DNA of 40,134 nucleotides from Sterolibacteriaceae bacterium (GCA_025360425.1 JANYCD010000077.1:1-40134), one strand, 5' to 3'. Numbered from the stretch's first letter, positions 5,358-14,597 are shown. The notes: generated by a model not told the origin, from the letters alone. Program-made: numbers and translations.

Positions 5358-7748
5358 GTTTCCTGCCAGGTGATTTTCCCACATGCGCTGGTACAGGCGC
5401 TCCAAGTCAGTCGTAAACCCCTTGCTATCGAACAGTGCACTGCTGAGTCGACCCTCGATCAGTTGCGTCCTGAGTTGCTCCAGCCGCTTGGGCTGGCGGG
5501 CAAGGTTCAGTGCTAGCCGCAGATAGGCATCTGCGCTATCGGTAACCAGCTCTGACATGCCGGCGGCATGAAGCAGGCTCGCAGCGACCCGAGTGACGAA
5601 AGTTTCACCAATTCGCGTGACCAACGGAACGCCGGCCCAGAGTGCATCGCTGGCGGTGGTGTGCGACGTGTACGGATATGTATCAAGCGCCAGATCGGCG
5701 AGTTGGAGTCGTGCAAGGTGCTCGGACAGTGGCAGCTTGGGGGCAAAAATCAGGTGATTTTCATTAATGCCATGAGCTTGAGCCTCCTTGCGTAGATTGT
5801 CCTGCGCGGTGGGGTTGGATTGGAGCAACCACAGCACGCTACCAGGCAGTTCCACAAGCAGTTGGCACCAGAGATCAAATATCGGCCGGGTAATTTTATA
5901 GCTTTGGTTGAAACTACAGAAAACAAAGCCCTTGTCGGGAAGGCCGGCATCTTTGCGCGAAGGTTGTGCTCCGATTGGGCGGCGCCTGTCATTAGGTTGG
6001 TAGCAGTTTGGCATCAACGCCAAGATCTCGCTGTATTGGTTGGCATGCTCAATGGGGGTGACAACGGGATCGCCAATCAGGTAGTCGACTAAGCGCGGGT
6101 GGCCAAGTGTCCCGGGATAACCGAGCCAGCTGACCTGCACCGGTGCAGGGCGCAGAGCGGCAATTTGCATGCGAGTGTCTTTGGTATAACCTTTCAGGTC
6201 GACCAGAATATCGATCTCGTCGTCAAGAATCTGCCGCGCGGCAATTTCGTGGGACAAATGGCTGATGTCGTGGAACTCATCGAAGGCAGCGCGCATGCGT
6301 TCACGCATCGGACTTTCATCATGGGGTCCATAGGAATATGCCAACACCTTGAACCGGTTCCGATCATGCAATTCGATGACCTCGGCCAAAAGATAACTGG
6401 TCGCATGTTCATGGTAGTCGGCAGACAGATAACCGATACGGAGCTTGCCATGACCTCGGTGTGGGCCAGTATCGCAAAGGGCAGGACGGGACAGAAAAGT
6501 GGAGTATCTTTTCTCGGCAAACTGCCTGGCACATGCAAGTTGTTCACTGCCGCTGGTGCCAGGTATGGTCAGAAAAGAAAATGGAGTTATCTTCCCTGTT
6601 TTCTTTTCAGCTACATGTCTGCGCAGAGATTCAAATTCATGTTCTATCTCGGACCATGCGCACAAGTGCTGGCATTGGTACACAAAAGCGCTATGCGCTT
6701 CCGGATAGTCAGGTTTGAGAGCCAACGCTTGGCGATAGCTTTCCGCAGCTTCGTCCAGTCGCCCAAGTGCGTTCAAAGCGTTTCCGAGGTTGGTATAGTC
6801 GGGTTTGAATGCCAAGGCCTGACGAAAACTTTCTACGGCTTCGTCGAGCCGCCCAAGACTGGTCAATACGTTGCCGAGATTGTTATGCGCAATGGCATAG
6901 TCGGGCGCATATGCCAGAGCTTTGCGATAGCTTTCTTCTGCCTGCTCCAACTGTCCGAGATCGTTTAACGCCACCCCCAGGTTGCTGTGCGCCTCGGCGT
7001 AGTCGGGTTTGATAGCCAACGCTTGGCGATAGCTCTCCACGGCTTCGTTCAATCGTTCGAGATCCCTTAATGTATTTCCGAGATTGTTAAATGCCACCGC
7101 GAAGTCGGGTTTGTACGTCAGCGCCTGGCGATAGCTTGCCTCAGCTTCTGTTAGTGATTCGAGCTCAGTCAATGCGCCACCAAGATTGAAGTGCGCTACC
7201 GCAAAGTCTGGTTTGAGCGCAATTGCACGACGATAGCTTTCCACGGCTTCATTGAGCTGGCCAAGGTTTGTCAATGCGTTTCCGAGATTGCTGTGTGCTT
7301 CGGCGTAGTCCGGTTTGTACACCAGCGCTTGGCGATAGCTTTCTTCGGCTTCTTTCAATCGCCCCAAGTCTCTCAAGGCATTACCAAGCTGGCTGTGTGC
7401 TTCGGCGTAGTCGGGCTTGACTGCCAATGCTCGGCGGCAAAGCAATTCTGCGTCTCCGGGACGATTCAGCACGCGATAGATTTTGCCCAAGTCGTTCAGG
7501 AAAATCGGGTTCGATGGCTGAAAGCCGATGGCTTTTTCGATAAGTTCGACTGCAACTGTATTCTTTCCGGCCTGATGCGCGGTCAGACCCAGAATGTGCA
7601 GCGCGCCGGCATTGTCTGATTCGAGCGTCAGTACGCGATGGCAGACTTGCTCCACATCGGCTAAACGACCGGCTTGAAGATATTCCGAGGCCACTGAAAG
7701 CGCCTCAGGAATTAAGGCTTTTTCTAGTTCCAGATTCATGGCTGGCAT
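5334..7748 (-). CDS. Second TPR/SPINDLY-type O-GlcNAc-transferase-like protein
   Basis: 804 residues. Residues about 16-352 carry some ten TPR units, those from about 114 on being nearly identical (A[E/V]AHxNLGNAL...EAxESYRQAL..KPDY). The catalytic half (about 435-790) matches GT41: GYLSADYHEHATSYL (H448), LRPAPVQVSWLGYPG, FCSFNQSYKIT (K618) and SHTTASDALWAGVP. It is clearly paralogous to the protein at 1524-3605 but has twice the TPR array. The start ATG 7748 has a modest AGCAGG upstream; an in-frame ATG at 7739 is possible. It is convergent with the ABC ATPase and so independently transcribed. Expected to be a cytoplasmic protein glycosyltransferase; target unknown. Confidence 0.9.
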   Translation of the reverse strand: MPAMNLELEKALIPEALSVASEYLQAGRLADVEQVCHRVLTLESDNAGALHILGLTAHQAGKNTVAVELIEKAIGFQPSNPIFLNDLGKIYRVLNRPGDAELLCRRALAVKPDYAEAHSQLGNALRDLGRLKEAEESYRQALVYKPDYAEAHSNLGNALTNLGQLNEAVESYRRAIALKPDFAVAHFNLGGALTELESLTEAEASYRQALTYKPDFAVAFNNLGNTLRDLERLNEAVESYRQALAIKPDYAEAHSNLGVALNDLGQLEQAEESYRKALAYAPDYAIAHNNLGNVLTSLGRLDEAVESFRQALAFKPDYTNLGNALNALGRLDEAAESYRQALALKPDYPEAHSAFVYQCQHLCAWSEIEHEFESLRRHVAEKKTGKITPFSFLTIPGTSGSEQLACARQFAEKRYSTFLSRPALCDTGPHRGHGKLRIGYLSADYHEHATSYLLAEVIELHDRNRFKVLAYSYGPHDESPMRERMRAAFDEFHDISHLSHEIAARQILDDEIDILVDLKGYTKDTRMQIAALRPAPVQVSWLGYPGTLGHPRLVDYLIGDPVVTPIEHANQYSEILALMPNCYQPNDRRRPIGAQPSRKDAGLPDKGFVFCSFNQSYKITRPIFDLWCQLLVELPGSVLWLLQSNPTAQDNLRKEAQAHGINENHLIFAPKLPLSEHLARLQLADLALDTYPYTSHTTASDALWAGVPLVTRIGETFVTRVAASLLHAAGMSELVTDSADAYLRLALNLARQPKRLEQLRTQLIEGRLSSALFDSKGFTTDLERLYQRMWENHLAGNRNSIRLQ
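6693..7409 (-). repeat. Tandem ~102-bp DNA repeats encoding TPR units
   Basis: About seven consecutive copies of a 102-bp (34-codon) unit lie inside the glycosyltransferase gene. The similarity is visible at DNA level (recurrent ttggcgatagctttc and cgtagtcgggtttg on the + strand). One copy, near 6790-6800, lacks four codons of helix A (KPDY followed directly by TNLGNAL), keeping frame. Such arrays expand and contract by recombination. Confidence 0.8.
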
Positions 7749-8166
7749 TTGCCTGCTTTGTCTTGTTCAACATGTCAGTACTTAAGAAAACGTGGCCGAG
7801 TTTAGCAGCTCGAACTGGCATTTACGTCACAGGCAACGGCGACGGTAATTGTATGGTTATGCACTCCAGTTCGTGCCATGCCGTCTAAATACAATGACGA
7901 CGTGTTGCTTTTCAGACAGTGTATGCGTTGCATCCCGATATGGTTTGATGTGATGCGGATACCATTGCACTTTTTTAATTCGGGGCCGGCGGACCATGGC
8001 TTATTTCCCTAGGACCGAGCCAAGTGTTTCTCATGTATATTCATGCACCGATAATTGGCAGGTGACGCAATTGCCCAGGGCCGGCTTGTCCCGCTGATGA
8101 TCAACCATGCTTTGACGATGATGTCCTGGACATGGGCATACGCATTCCAACAAGTAGATCTCGCTG
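7749..8166. other. 418-base gap between divergent genes
   Basis: No convincing coding sequence. The gap should hold promoters for the leftward glycosyltransferase and the rightward membrane protein, but I see no textbook -35/-10 pair. A stretch at 7904-7921 (gttgcttttcagacagtg) nearly repeats 635-651 next to the hairpin upstream of the ABC permease, differing by one T. Confidence 0.5.
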
Positions 8167-10131
8167 ATGTTCGGAACTATATCTGCATCCTTGAACAGGC
8201 TGCGATTGTTCGCGCCGACTTTCTGCACCCTGCTTCTGGCGGTGGTGTTGTGGGTGCTGAATCATCCCTATGTCGGATTTTCTTATCATGATGCCCGCAT
8301 ATATGCCTTATTGGCATTGCACTGGTTAGATCCCATAGCTTATGCACACGATCCATTTTTTATGTTTGGGTCGCAGGACGATTTCACCATCTTTTCTCCC
8401 CTATACGGCAGTCTGATCCGCTGGTGCGGGCTATCCTTGGCGACGCAGATTGTGATGGCTATGGCCGCCGTACTCTGGATAGGAGCCTCATGGATGTTGG
8501 CCAGTCGGGTGTTTGATGACTGGCGGGTTCGTGCTTACATCGTACTAACTTTGGCGATTTATTCTTTCAATTACTCACCAAATCATGCCACCTTCGTTCT
8601 GAACGAAAATTTTACTTCTGCCCGCGTCATTGCGATCCCCATGATGGGGATCGCAATCGCATTTGCGCTGGAGCGTAACTGGATGCTCGCTGGTATCTTG
8701 GCGCTGCTATCCATGGCGATTCATCCGCTCCTCGCCATTTGGGGCGTGGTACTGATGGTTGGTGTGCGGTTGAGTGACCGGGTTTTGCTCGGGTTGCTGG
8801 CTGTGGCCGCTGCATTGGTGCTCGGGGCGAGTCTGATGCCTGGGCCTGCCGCATTTCATCTGATGGACGCACAATGGGCCGAGGTCGTCAGGCACACATC
8901 CAGTGATGTCTTGGTTGGTTCGCTTGCAGACATACGACTGAATGCTACGCTATTCTGGATCGCTGCCTTGCTGCTTGGGGGCCGCTTCGGCAGCCCGCAT
9001 ATGCGACGCTGGTATGAGGTGACAGCGCTGGTGGCGAGCTACGGGTTTCTGCTGGCGCTACTGTGCAGTTATTTTTATCCAATCCAAGGCATCATTCAAG
9101 CCCAGACATGGCGCGTCATGTGGCTGGCGATTTATCTTGGCATGTTCGCACTGATTGATATCGCACGGGCAATGCTGTTCGATGAGCGGGATTTTCAGGT
9201 AGGGGCTGTAATTGCGGTGATCATGCTCTTCGTGTTCGCGGATCACTCTGCGATTCTGCTTCTTTCAGCTTGGCTCTTGCTGCGTGAAAGCTTGTTAACC
9301 GCAGTTGTTGCGACCTGGCGAAAATTTTTTCGGTCCTACAGTACCTATGTCAACGTGTTGGCGATTGCACTAGTCCTGGTAATCGCGCCGACCTATTTCA
9401 GAAGTGCGGATATCGAAAGCCAGAGTCTGATCATCGATTGGCTACCTGGTGACAACGCACTCAAAGGAATTTTGATCTTTGGTGGCCTGGGGCTTGGCCC
9501 GCTCATATGGTGTCACATCATTGCGCAGCCGTTGCTCCGAACCGCCATGACACTGCTTTTGATACCCACTCTGGCAATTGCGACCTTGGGATGGGATCGC
9601 AGAGGGGCAGCGTTGCGGGAATGGGAAAGTTTTGCCTCATATGGCGCACAGTCGGAGGCGCTGCTTTTACCTATTCACAAGGGCGATGTAGTGCTCTGGC
9701 CGGGGAATTCCAATCGTGTACTGTTCGAGATACGTACGGCGAGTTATGCCAGCTCCCTTCAGGCTATCGGGATCGTATTCTCGCAGGAAAAAACCAGTGA
9801 ACTGGCTTCAAGACTACGCAGAGTGGCGATTGCTTCAATTGCCAAATCGTGGCCGATCGGGAATTCGGCGGAAAACGGATTATTTGCACGCTACCAAATC
9901 AGCATGGTTAGCCTTGAAAGGAACGTCGAGAGCCTTCATGGCTACGAACCGGTGCAACTTACTGGTTCTGGTATTCGCTATGTCTGCGAAGATCCCGCTC
10001 TTGACTGGGTAGTCAGCGGGAATCCTGTATATGCGCCTGGGCTCAAACCCATTGTGGTCCAGGATGACTATCGACACGCCCCAATGTACTTCTATCGGTG
10101 CGGTTCGATGAACCAGGTAAGAAGTCAGTGA
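8167..10131 (+). CDS. Large polytopic membrane protein, possibly a GT-C-like glycosyltransferase
   Basis: 654 residues, family not firmly recognised. About eleven or more hydrophobic segments fill residues 15-480; the last 170 residues or so are mostly soluble. The first periplasmic loop after TM1 contains SYHDARIYALLALHWLDP and DPFFMFGSQDDFTIFSPLYG, with acidic residues placed as in the first loop of GT-C glycosyltransferases, which use polyprenyl-phosphate sugars. The start ATG 8167 follows an in-frame stop at 8155 and has only a weak ribosome site. The next gene starts within its stop codon (GTGA overlap), so it is co-transcribed with the O-antigen ligase-like gene, supporting a glycan role. 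GT-C assignment is inference. Confidence 0.7.
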   Translation: MFGTISASLNRLRLFAPTFCTLLLAVVLWVLNHPYVGFSYHDARIYALLALHWLDPIAYAHDPFFMFGSQDDFTIFSPLYGSLIRWCGLSLATQIVMAMAAVLWIGASWMLASRVFDDWRVRAYIVLTLAIYSFNYSPNHATFVLNENFTSARVIAIPMMGIAIAFALERNWMLAGILALLSMAIHPLLAIWGVVLMVGVRLSDRVLLGLLAVAAALVLGASLMPGPAAFHLMDAQWAEVVRHTSSDVLVGSLADIRLNATLFWIAALLLGGRFGSPHMRRWYEVTALVASYGFLLALLCSYFYPIQGIIQAQTWRVMWLAIYLGMFALIDIARAMLFDERDFQVGAVIAVIMLFVFADHSAILLLSAWLLLRESLLTAVVATWRKFFRSYSTYVNVLAIALVLVIAPTYFRSADIESQSLIIDWLPGDNALKGILIFGGLGLGPLIWCHIIAQPLLRTAMTLLLIPTLAIATLGWDRRGAALREWESFASYGAQSEALLLPIHKGDVVLWPGNSNRVLFEIRTASYASSLQAIGIVFSQEKTSELASRLRRVAIASIAKSWPIGNSAENGLFARYQISMVSLERNVESLHGYEPVQLTGSGIRYVCEDPALDWVVSGNPVYAPGLKPIVVQDDYRHAPMYFYRCGSMNQVRSQ

Positions 10132-11447
10132 GTGTAAACAAACGCGATGAGGGATCAAAAGCTTGGTCGGGTGAGCCCGTTGGCTGGGTGCTTCTTGCCG
10201 CGCTATTCGTCTTGGTCATTTTCTGTTGGGTAAGCATTCAGGCCTTTACGTTCAACGGATTGTCGAGTCCGCTGTTCCTGGCACTGGCGGCCATTTTATT
10301 ATTTACCGTAATAATTTTAAAAGCTCAAGTTGGACGACGGTCCTTAATCTTGTATCTCTTGTGGGCTGGCTGGGTTGTTTTTGTCGATGCAATCTCCGGC
10401 GACTTTTTACCAGCATTTGCACGAGATGCTCACTGGCTTATTTTTCCATTATTAATTAAGTCGATATCAGAGTTGGTGAAGCTGCAGCCAATGACACCAC
10501 GTATTTTCAGGTTGTCCGCAGCATTCAGCGTTGTCCTCATTCTCGTCAATTACTTGCAAAGTGCAAATGGTGTCGTTGATTGGTCTCACCCGCCATTATT
10601 CGGCAACATAAGACATTTCGGAATGACTATGGGATTCTTCGTAGTGATTCTAAACGGACGAGGTGATGCCGATAAATACGAGAAAATATTTATTGGAATT
10701 AGCAGAGTCATCGGCTTGGCGATGTTGTTGTGGTCAGGCAGTCGAGCCCCGGTATTAGGCTGGGTTGCAGCAGGCGCAATTTCCATTCGACTGCGAACAA
10801 ATGCAGAAGTCCCGGTGCTGTTGGTTACAGAACTGCTCGCTGCGACTGCTCTAGCATTATTATTTGATCCGGGAGACTCAGGTTCGGTGGGCCTATTGAG
10901 CATGTTTATGCGCTCTGCGCATTCTTCCTCCCTCGACGAATTATCTGCGGGAAGAGGCGCACTGTGGAGTAATACAATCAAGGCGCTACTGGAACATGAA
11001 CGATGGATTACAGGTGCGGGGGGAAATGGATTTATTCGGCTGGGTTTGTCCGAAATAGGGCCCATTTTTCATCCACACAATATTTTTTTGCAATTGCTCA
11101 CTGACTGGGGTGTAGTTGGATTGATTTTATTTTCCGTGTTTATTCTCGGAAGTGGATTGATACGCACTTCATATTCCCCCCATGCTCCATGGGCATTAGC
11201 CATGATTGGATTTGTTCTGGTCAGTGGGCAGTTTGATGCGTCGACTTATCATCTTGAACACCTTGTCTATTTTTCCATCCCACTCGGAATGATGCTTGCG
11301 AACGGGAAACAGGATCCAACGCCAGTCAATATCAAGTGGTTGGCTGTCATGGGCATCGCGGCATTTTTGCTATTGCATGTATATTTGATCGATTACCGAA
11401 TTAACTGGGAACACCCTGAAACACGCGCCGATAAAGCGTGGCCCTGA
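10128..11447 (+). CDS. O-antigen ligase/polymerase-like membrane protein (Wzy_C type)
   Basis: About 439 residues with ten or more membrane segments. A large loop in the C-terminal half holds GRGALWSNTIKALLEH...GAGGNGFIRLG and IFHPHNIFLQLLTDWGVVGL, the pattern of the O-antigen ligase/polymerase superfamily (WaaL, Wzy, PglL), including the characteristic His of HPHN. GTG 10128 overlaps the previous stop (GTGA) and is preceded by ggtaagaag at 10115-10123; an upstream GTG at 10098 also exists. It moves or joins lipid-linked glycans at the periplasmic face. Whether it acts on LPS, polysaccharide or pilin cannot be read from the sequence. The gene is visibly more A+T-rich than its neighbours (for example 10291-10324), which suggests acquisition by transfer. 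Confidence 0.83.
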   Translation: MSVNKRDEGSKAWSGEPVGWVLLAALFVLVIFCWVSIQAFTFNGLSSPLFLALAAILLFTVIILKAQVGRRSLILYLLWAGWVVFVDAISGDFLPAFARDAHWLIFPLLIKSISELVKLQPMTPRIFRLSAAFSVVLILVNYLQSANGVVDWSHPPLFGNIRHFGMTMGFFVVILNGRGDADKYEKIFIGISRVIGLAMLLWSGSRAPVLGWVAAGAISIRLRTNAEVPVLLVTELLAATALALLFDPGDSGSVGLLSMFMRSAHSSSLDELSAGRGALWSNTIKALLEHERWITGAGGNGFIRLGLSEIGPIFHPHNIFLQLLTDWGVVGLILFSVFILGSGLIRTSYSPHAPWALAMIGFVLVSGQFDASTYHLEHLVYFSIPLGMMLANGKQDPTPVNIKWLAVMGIAAFLLLHVYLIDYRINWEHPETRADKAWP

Positions 11448-11477
11448 TGACCGGCATGCAAGCATTAATATATCCTG

Positions 11478-13016
11478 CTAGTTGCTGATTTTTTCCTCGT
11501 GATAATCATCATCTACATTGATCTCCCACAGCGAGGACTTGTTCGGGCTGCCGACAAGTATCGCGTCGACGGCAAGTTTCGCAGTGAGCATGGAGTGATC
11601 CTGGTTGTTGTAGCGGTGCATACCATTGCGTCCAATCAGAAAAAGATTGGTAATCGTATCTGTGTAGGCACGTAGTGTGCCGAACTGACCATAGCTGCCG
11701 AAATAGGCCGGGTATGCCTTGGGAACCCGCACCACATTCCAGTCAATGGCATCGGCGGGATCAATGAGTTCGATCTTGGCCAGTTCGTTGATGGCGAATC
11801 TGGCGAAATTCTGATCGCTCATCGACCAGAGTTCATCGTCTTCTTGGCAAAAGTATTCTAGCCCCATCCAAATTACATCCTTTACCGCGACCAGTGCCGG
11901 ACTCCAGTTGTTAAATATTTGCAAACGACCGATTTTCACATCGGGTTCCTGGATATATATCCAGGTGTCCGGCACTATATTGGTCGGGCCGCGACCGTCA
12001 CGCGTGGGCTTCAGTTTCTTGACCATTAATCCCATGGTAATGAAGTCCCGGTAGCAAAGTCCGTTGGCGACAATGGCAGCTTCGGCGGGAGGCGGTGGAT
12101 CGCACGCCTGCATCAGGTCGCGAATTGCCATGGTGGAGATAAACCAGTCGCCGATCCAGGTGTGCCGTTTCCCTTCGCAATCTTCTGTTTCAATGGAAGT
12201 GACCTTGTTGGCATCGAGCGATACTTTAACGACCCGATGCCCGTGATGGATTTCGCCGCCGCGGGCTTTTACTTCCTCGGCTACCACCTGCCACATCTGA
12301 CCCGGTCCAAACTTGGGATACATGAAGCGCTCGATCAGACTAGTGTTAGTGTTTTTTTGTCCGACATCGGCGCCTAAATGGCTGAACAGTTTGTCGACAG
12401 CGTGTTTGATAGCACCGATGACAGAAAGTCCCTTGATACGCTGGGCGCCCCAGTCGGGGCTGATTTCACTACAGGGCACGCCCCATACCTTTTCTGTGTA
12501 GTCCTTGAAAAAGGTGCGATACAGTTCAGTCCCAAAACGGTTGACAAAAAAGTCCTCCAGATTGCGTTCGGGTTTGCGCTGGAACACGCTCGCCCATGCA
12601 AAGGCGACAACAATTTTGATGAGCCGCCATGGGCCGAGGTTGGTCATGGTGCGTAGGGACAGGGACACCGGATAGTCAAAAAATTTGCGCAGAAAATAGA
12701 TGCGCGAAAGCCGTGGCCGGATCAGCATGTGCCGGTCTTCGACGGGAATGAGGCTGAGGCCATCGGCAGTTTTCTCCGGCGCGATGGGAAGAACGGTGCG
12801 CCACCAGTCCATGACCCAATCTGACTTGGAAAAGAAGCGATGGCCGCCGATATCCATGCGGTTGCCCTTGTAGTTGATGGTGCGCGAGATGCCGCCGACG
12901 TCATCAAGCGTTTCGAAGATGATGGGCTTGATATCGGAACGGCGTATCAGTTCCAGGGCAGCGGTTAATCCAGCGGGACCTGCGCCGGCGATCAGTACGC
13001 GCTTTTCCTTTTTCAT
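11478..13016 (-). CDS. FAD-dependent oxidoreductase (amine oxidase / UDP-galactopyranose mutase-like)
   Basis: 512 residues from ATG 13016. The protein begins with a Rossmann dinucleotide-binding motif ([18 protein letters not shown]) followed by DDVGGISRT and [13 protein letters not shown], as in the FAD proteins of the HemY/UGM group. The C-terminal [39 protein letters not shown] region has the conserved flavin-binding end (LIGR.G.....D). The frame is open 56 codons further upstream, but that extension lacks similarity and would overlap the upstream GtrA-like gene. Members of this group often sit in polysaccharide clusters. The substrate is not predictable. Last gene of a leftward run moaC-sixA-gtrA-this gene. 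Confidence 0.82.
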   Translation of the reverse strand: MKKEKRVLIAGAGPAGLTAALELIRRSDIKPIIFETLDDVGGISRTINYKGNRMDIGGHRFFSKSDWVMDWWRTVLPIAPEKTADGLSLIPVEDRHMLIRPRLSRIYFLRKFFDYPVSLSLRTMTNLGPWRLIKIVVAFAWASVFQRKPERNLEDFFVNRFGTELYRTFFKDYTEKVWGVPCSEISPDWGAQRIKGLSVIGAIKHAVDKLFSHLGADVGQKNTNTSLIERFMYPKFGPGQMWQVVAEEVKARGGEIHHGHRVVKVSLDANKVTSIETEDCEGKRHTWIGDWFISTMAIRDLMQACDPPPPAEAAIVANGLCYRDFITMGLMVKKLKPTRDGRGPTNIVPDTWIYIQEPDVKIGRLQIFNNWSPALVAVKDVIWMGLEYFCQEDDELWSMSDQNFARFAINELAKIELIDPADAIDWNVVRVPKAYPAYFGSYGQFGTLRAYTDTITNLFLIGRNGMHRYNNQDHSMLTAKLAVDAILVGSPNKSSLWEINVDDDYHEEKISN

Positions 13017-13048
13017 TGAGTCAGTTTGAGATAGTGAAGATGCCGATT

Positions 13049-13495
13049 CTAGCCAAGATCTACTTGCCGCTCCGAGGCAGAATGTCGGGCGCTGAACAGT
13101 ACGCGTCGCCGTAGCGAGAAGTTGAATATTAGAATAATGCCGGCGGTGATAACCTTGGACATGAGGTAATACAAGCCCAGCCATTCCGTCAATGCATACA
13201 ACAGAGCATTATTGAGCAGCAAGCCGACAATGCCGATGAAACCAAACAAGGTGAATTCATGCAGTCGATTGCTGATGATGCGAACATCGAAGACCCAAGC
13301 AATACAAAGCAAATAGTTGATTACAAGACCGAGAAGAAAAGCGATGGTCGCTGATACCAGATAGTGAAAACCGGCCTGTTCGGTCAACAGGTACAGTCCG
13401 GAAAAATCGACTGCGAAGGCAGTGCCGCCTACCAAGGCGTACTGCAGGAATTGGCGCAGTGTTGCATCTGCATTGTTGGGTTGATGAGTTTGCAA
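13049..13495 (-). CDS. GtrA-like small membrane protein
   Basis: Four hydrophobic helices with the GtrA/DPMS-type pattern ([19 protein letters not shown], then [58 protein letters not shown]). GtrA-like proteins of 120-150 residues help flip or position polyprenyl-linked sugars in the inner membrane. The frame extends to an ATG at 13591, but that would overlap sixA by 79 nt. TTG 13495 gives 148 residues and starts 15 residues before the first helix. The start is therefore uncertain. 32 nt separates it from the FAD oxidoreductase gene, suggesting joint function in glycan synthesis. Confidence 0.78.
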   Translation of the reverse strand: MQTHQPNNADATLRQFLQYALVGGTAFAVDFSGLYLLTEQAGFHYLVSATIAFLLGLVINYLLCIAWVFDVRIISNRLHEFTLFGFIGIVGLLLNNALLYALTEWLGLYYLMSKVITAGIILIFNFSLRRRVLFSARHSASERQVDLG

Positions 13496-13512
13496 GGGAA
13501 GAGGCAAAAAAA

Positions 13513-13974
13513 CTAAAGCATATCCGGATTGAATACCCTGCGTATCACCGTTTGCGGTTTTCCGATGCGAATCCGTCCCGACAACCACCATACCGCGCCT
13601 TTCTTCACCGACCAGTCCATTTCCGCACCTGTCATCAATGCAGCCGCGACTTGTCCCAAGGTCGGCTGATGCCCTACCAGCAGTACCGCATCTTCGCCAT
13701 CAGGCCAGCCGGCGGCGCCAAGTAGGTCAGTGGGTGCAGCGCTAGTGCCGATAGCAGGTTCGATTTTGTAATTCAGCTTGAGGGCATTGGCCGTCTGAAT
13801 GGTTCTCTGCGCCGGACTGACCAGAATGCGGGTTTTCTCGGGAAGTTGCTCGCGCAACCATGTCGCCATTTTTCTGGCCTGTTTTTCGCCGTGAGGGGTA
13901 AGCCTGCGTTCATGGTCACTGATGCCGGGATGAGTATCCTCAGCTTCGGCGTGACGCCAAAGTATCAGTTCCAT
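13513..13974 (-). CDS. sixA: Phosphohistidine phosphatase SixA
   Basis: 153 residues, the usual size of SixA. The N-terminal WRHAEAE (R7, H8) is the phospho-acceptor RHG/RHA motif of the histidine phosphatase superfamily, with SPAQRTIQTA (second conserved Arg) and LLVGHQPTLG (H102) completing the catalytic set. SixA removes phosphate from phosphohistidine of HPt or NPr-type proteins in the cytoplasm. It lies 8 nt after moaC and is likely co-transcribed. Some members of the family act on other phosphoesters. Confidence 0.88.
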   Translation of the reverse strand: MELILWRHAEAEDTHPGISDHERRLTPHGEKQARKMATWLREQLPEKTRILVSPAQRTIQTANALKLNYKIEPAIGTSAAPTDLLGAAGWPDGEDAVLLVGHQPTLGQVAAALMTGAEMDWSVKKGAVWWLSGRIRIGKPQTVIRRVFNPDML

Positions 13975-13982
13975 GCCTGATT

Positions 13983-14480
13983 TTAAAACGAGGGTGGTGC
14001 TCTCTCGGCAAGCCAGTGGCCGGATTTACCGCCATCTTTTTCCAGAAGATGGGTTCCTTCAATATGCATGCCACGATCCATGGCCTTGCACATGTCGTAA
14101 ATGGTCAGAAGTGCGATGCTGACTCCGGTCAGTGCTTCCATCTCGACACCGGTACGCCCTACGGTTTCCGTTGTGACCCGGCAGGTAATTTTGCAATGTT
14201 CTGGGTCGGAATCAAAATCGACGACTACATGTGTCAGAGCGATGGGATGGCATAACGGGATTAGCTCGCTGGTGCGTTTGGTAGCCTGAATCGCGGCGAG
14301 GCGGGCGATACCGAGCACATCGCCTTTCTTTGAGGTGCCAGCCCGGATCGCTTCAAATGTGGCCGCCAGCATGAAAATGCTTCCCTCGGCGCAGGCGATG
14401 CGGCGACTTTCGGCTTTTTCGCCGACATCAACCATATGCGCCTGGCCGGCAGCATCGAAATGGGTCAGTTTGTCAGTCAT
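13983..14480 (-). CDS. moaC: Cyclic pyranopterin monophosphate synthase MoaC
   Basis: 165 residues, close to E. coli MoaC (161). Typical blocks are [44 protein letters not shown] (with the conserved Lys and His) and [28 protein letters not shown], followed by a KDGGKSG-type end. It converts the MoaA product into cyclic pyranopterin monophosphate in molybdenum cofactor synthesis. The window also encodes a molybdopterin enzyme far away (37797-39986), which needs this cofactor. It is the first gene of the leftward run and is divergent from bepA. Confidence 0.96.
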   Translation of the reverse strand: MTDKLTHFDAAGQAHMVDVGEKAESRRIACAEGSIFMLAATFEAIRAGTSKKGDVLGIARLAAIQATKRTSELIPLCHPIALTHVVVDFDSDPEHCKITCRVTTETVGRTGVEMEALTGVSIALLTIYDMCKAMDRGMHIEGTHLLEKDGGKSGHWLAERAPPSF

Positions 14481-14501
14481 GATTCGTTATCGACGAATAG
14501 C

Positions 14502-14530
14502 TTGTGGAGAAGTCCGTTACGCAATGTAAC
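14502..14530 (+). promoter_or_regulatory. Weak candidate sigma70 promoter for bepA
   Basis: TTGTGG (14502-14507), a 17-base spacer and TGTAAC (14525-14530) lie in the gap between divergent moaC and bepA. The match is modest and untested. Confidence 0.25.
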
Positions 14531-14597
14531 ACTACGACTAAAATCTGAGCTTGTTTCCGGAGCGGAACCAGACGCGGAAAACGTTATCATATTCACT

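Noticed and set aside
6099-6968. 289-residue open frame on + strand
   Set aside because: It lies fully antisense to the TPR/GT41 gene at 5334-7748, whose motifs are clear; the + product has no recognisable features.
6693-7409. Regular tandem DNA repeats resembling an array
   Set aside because: The repeats are contiguous 102-bp units in frame with TPR protein repeats and have no unique spacers, so not CRISPR.
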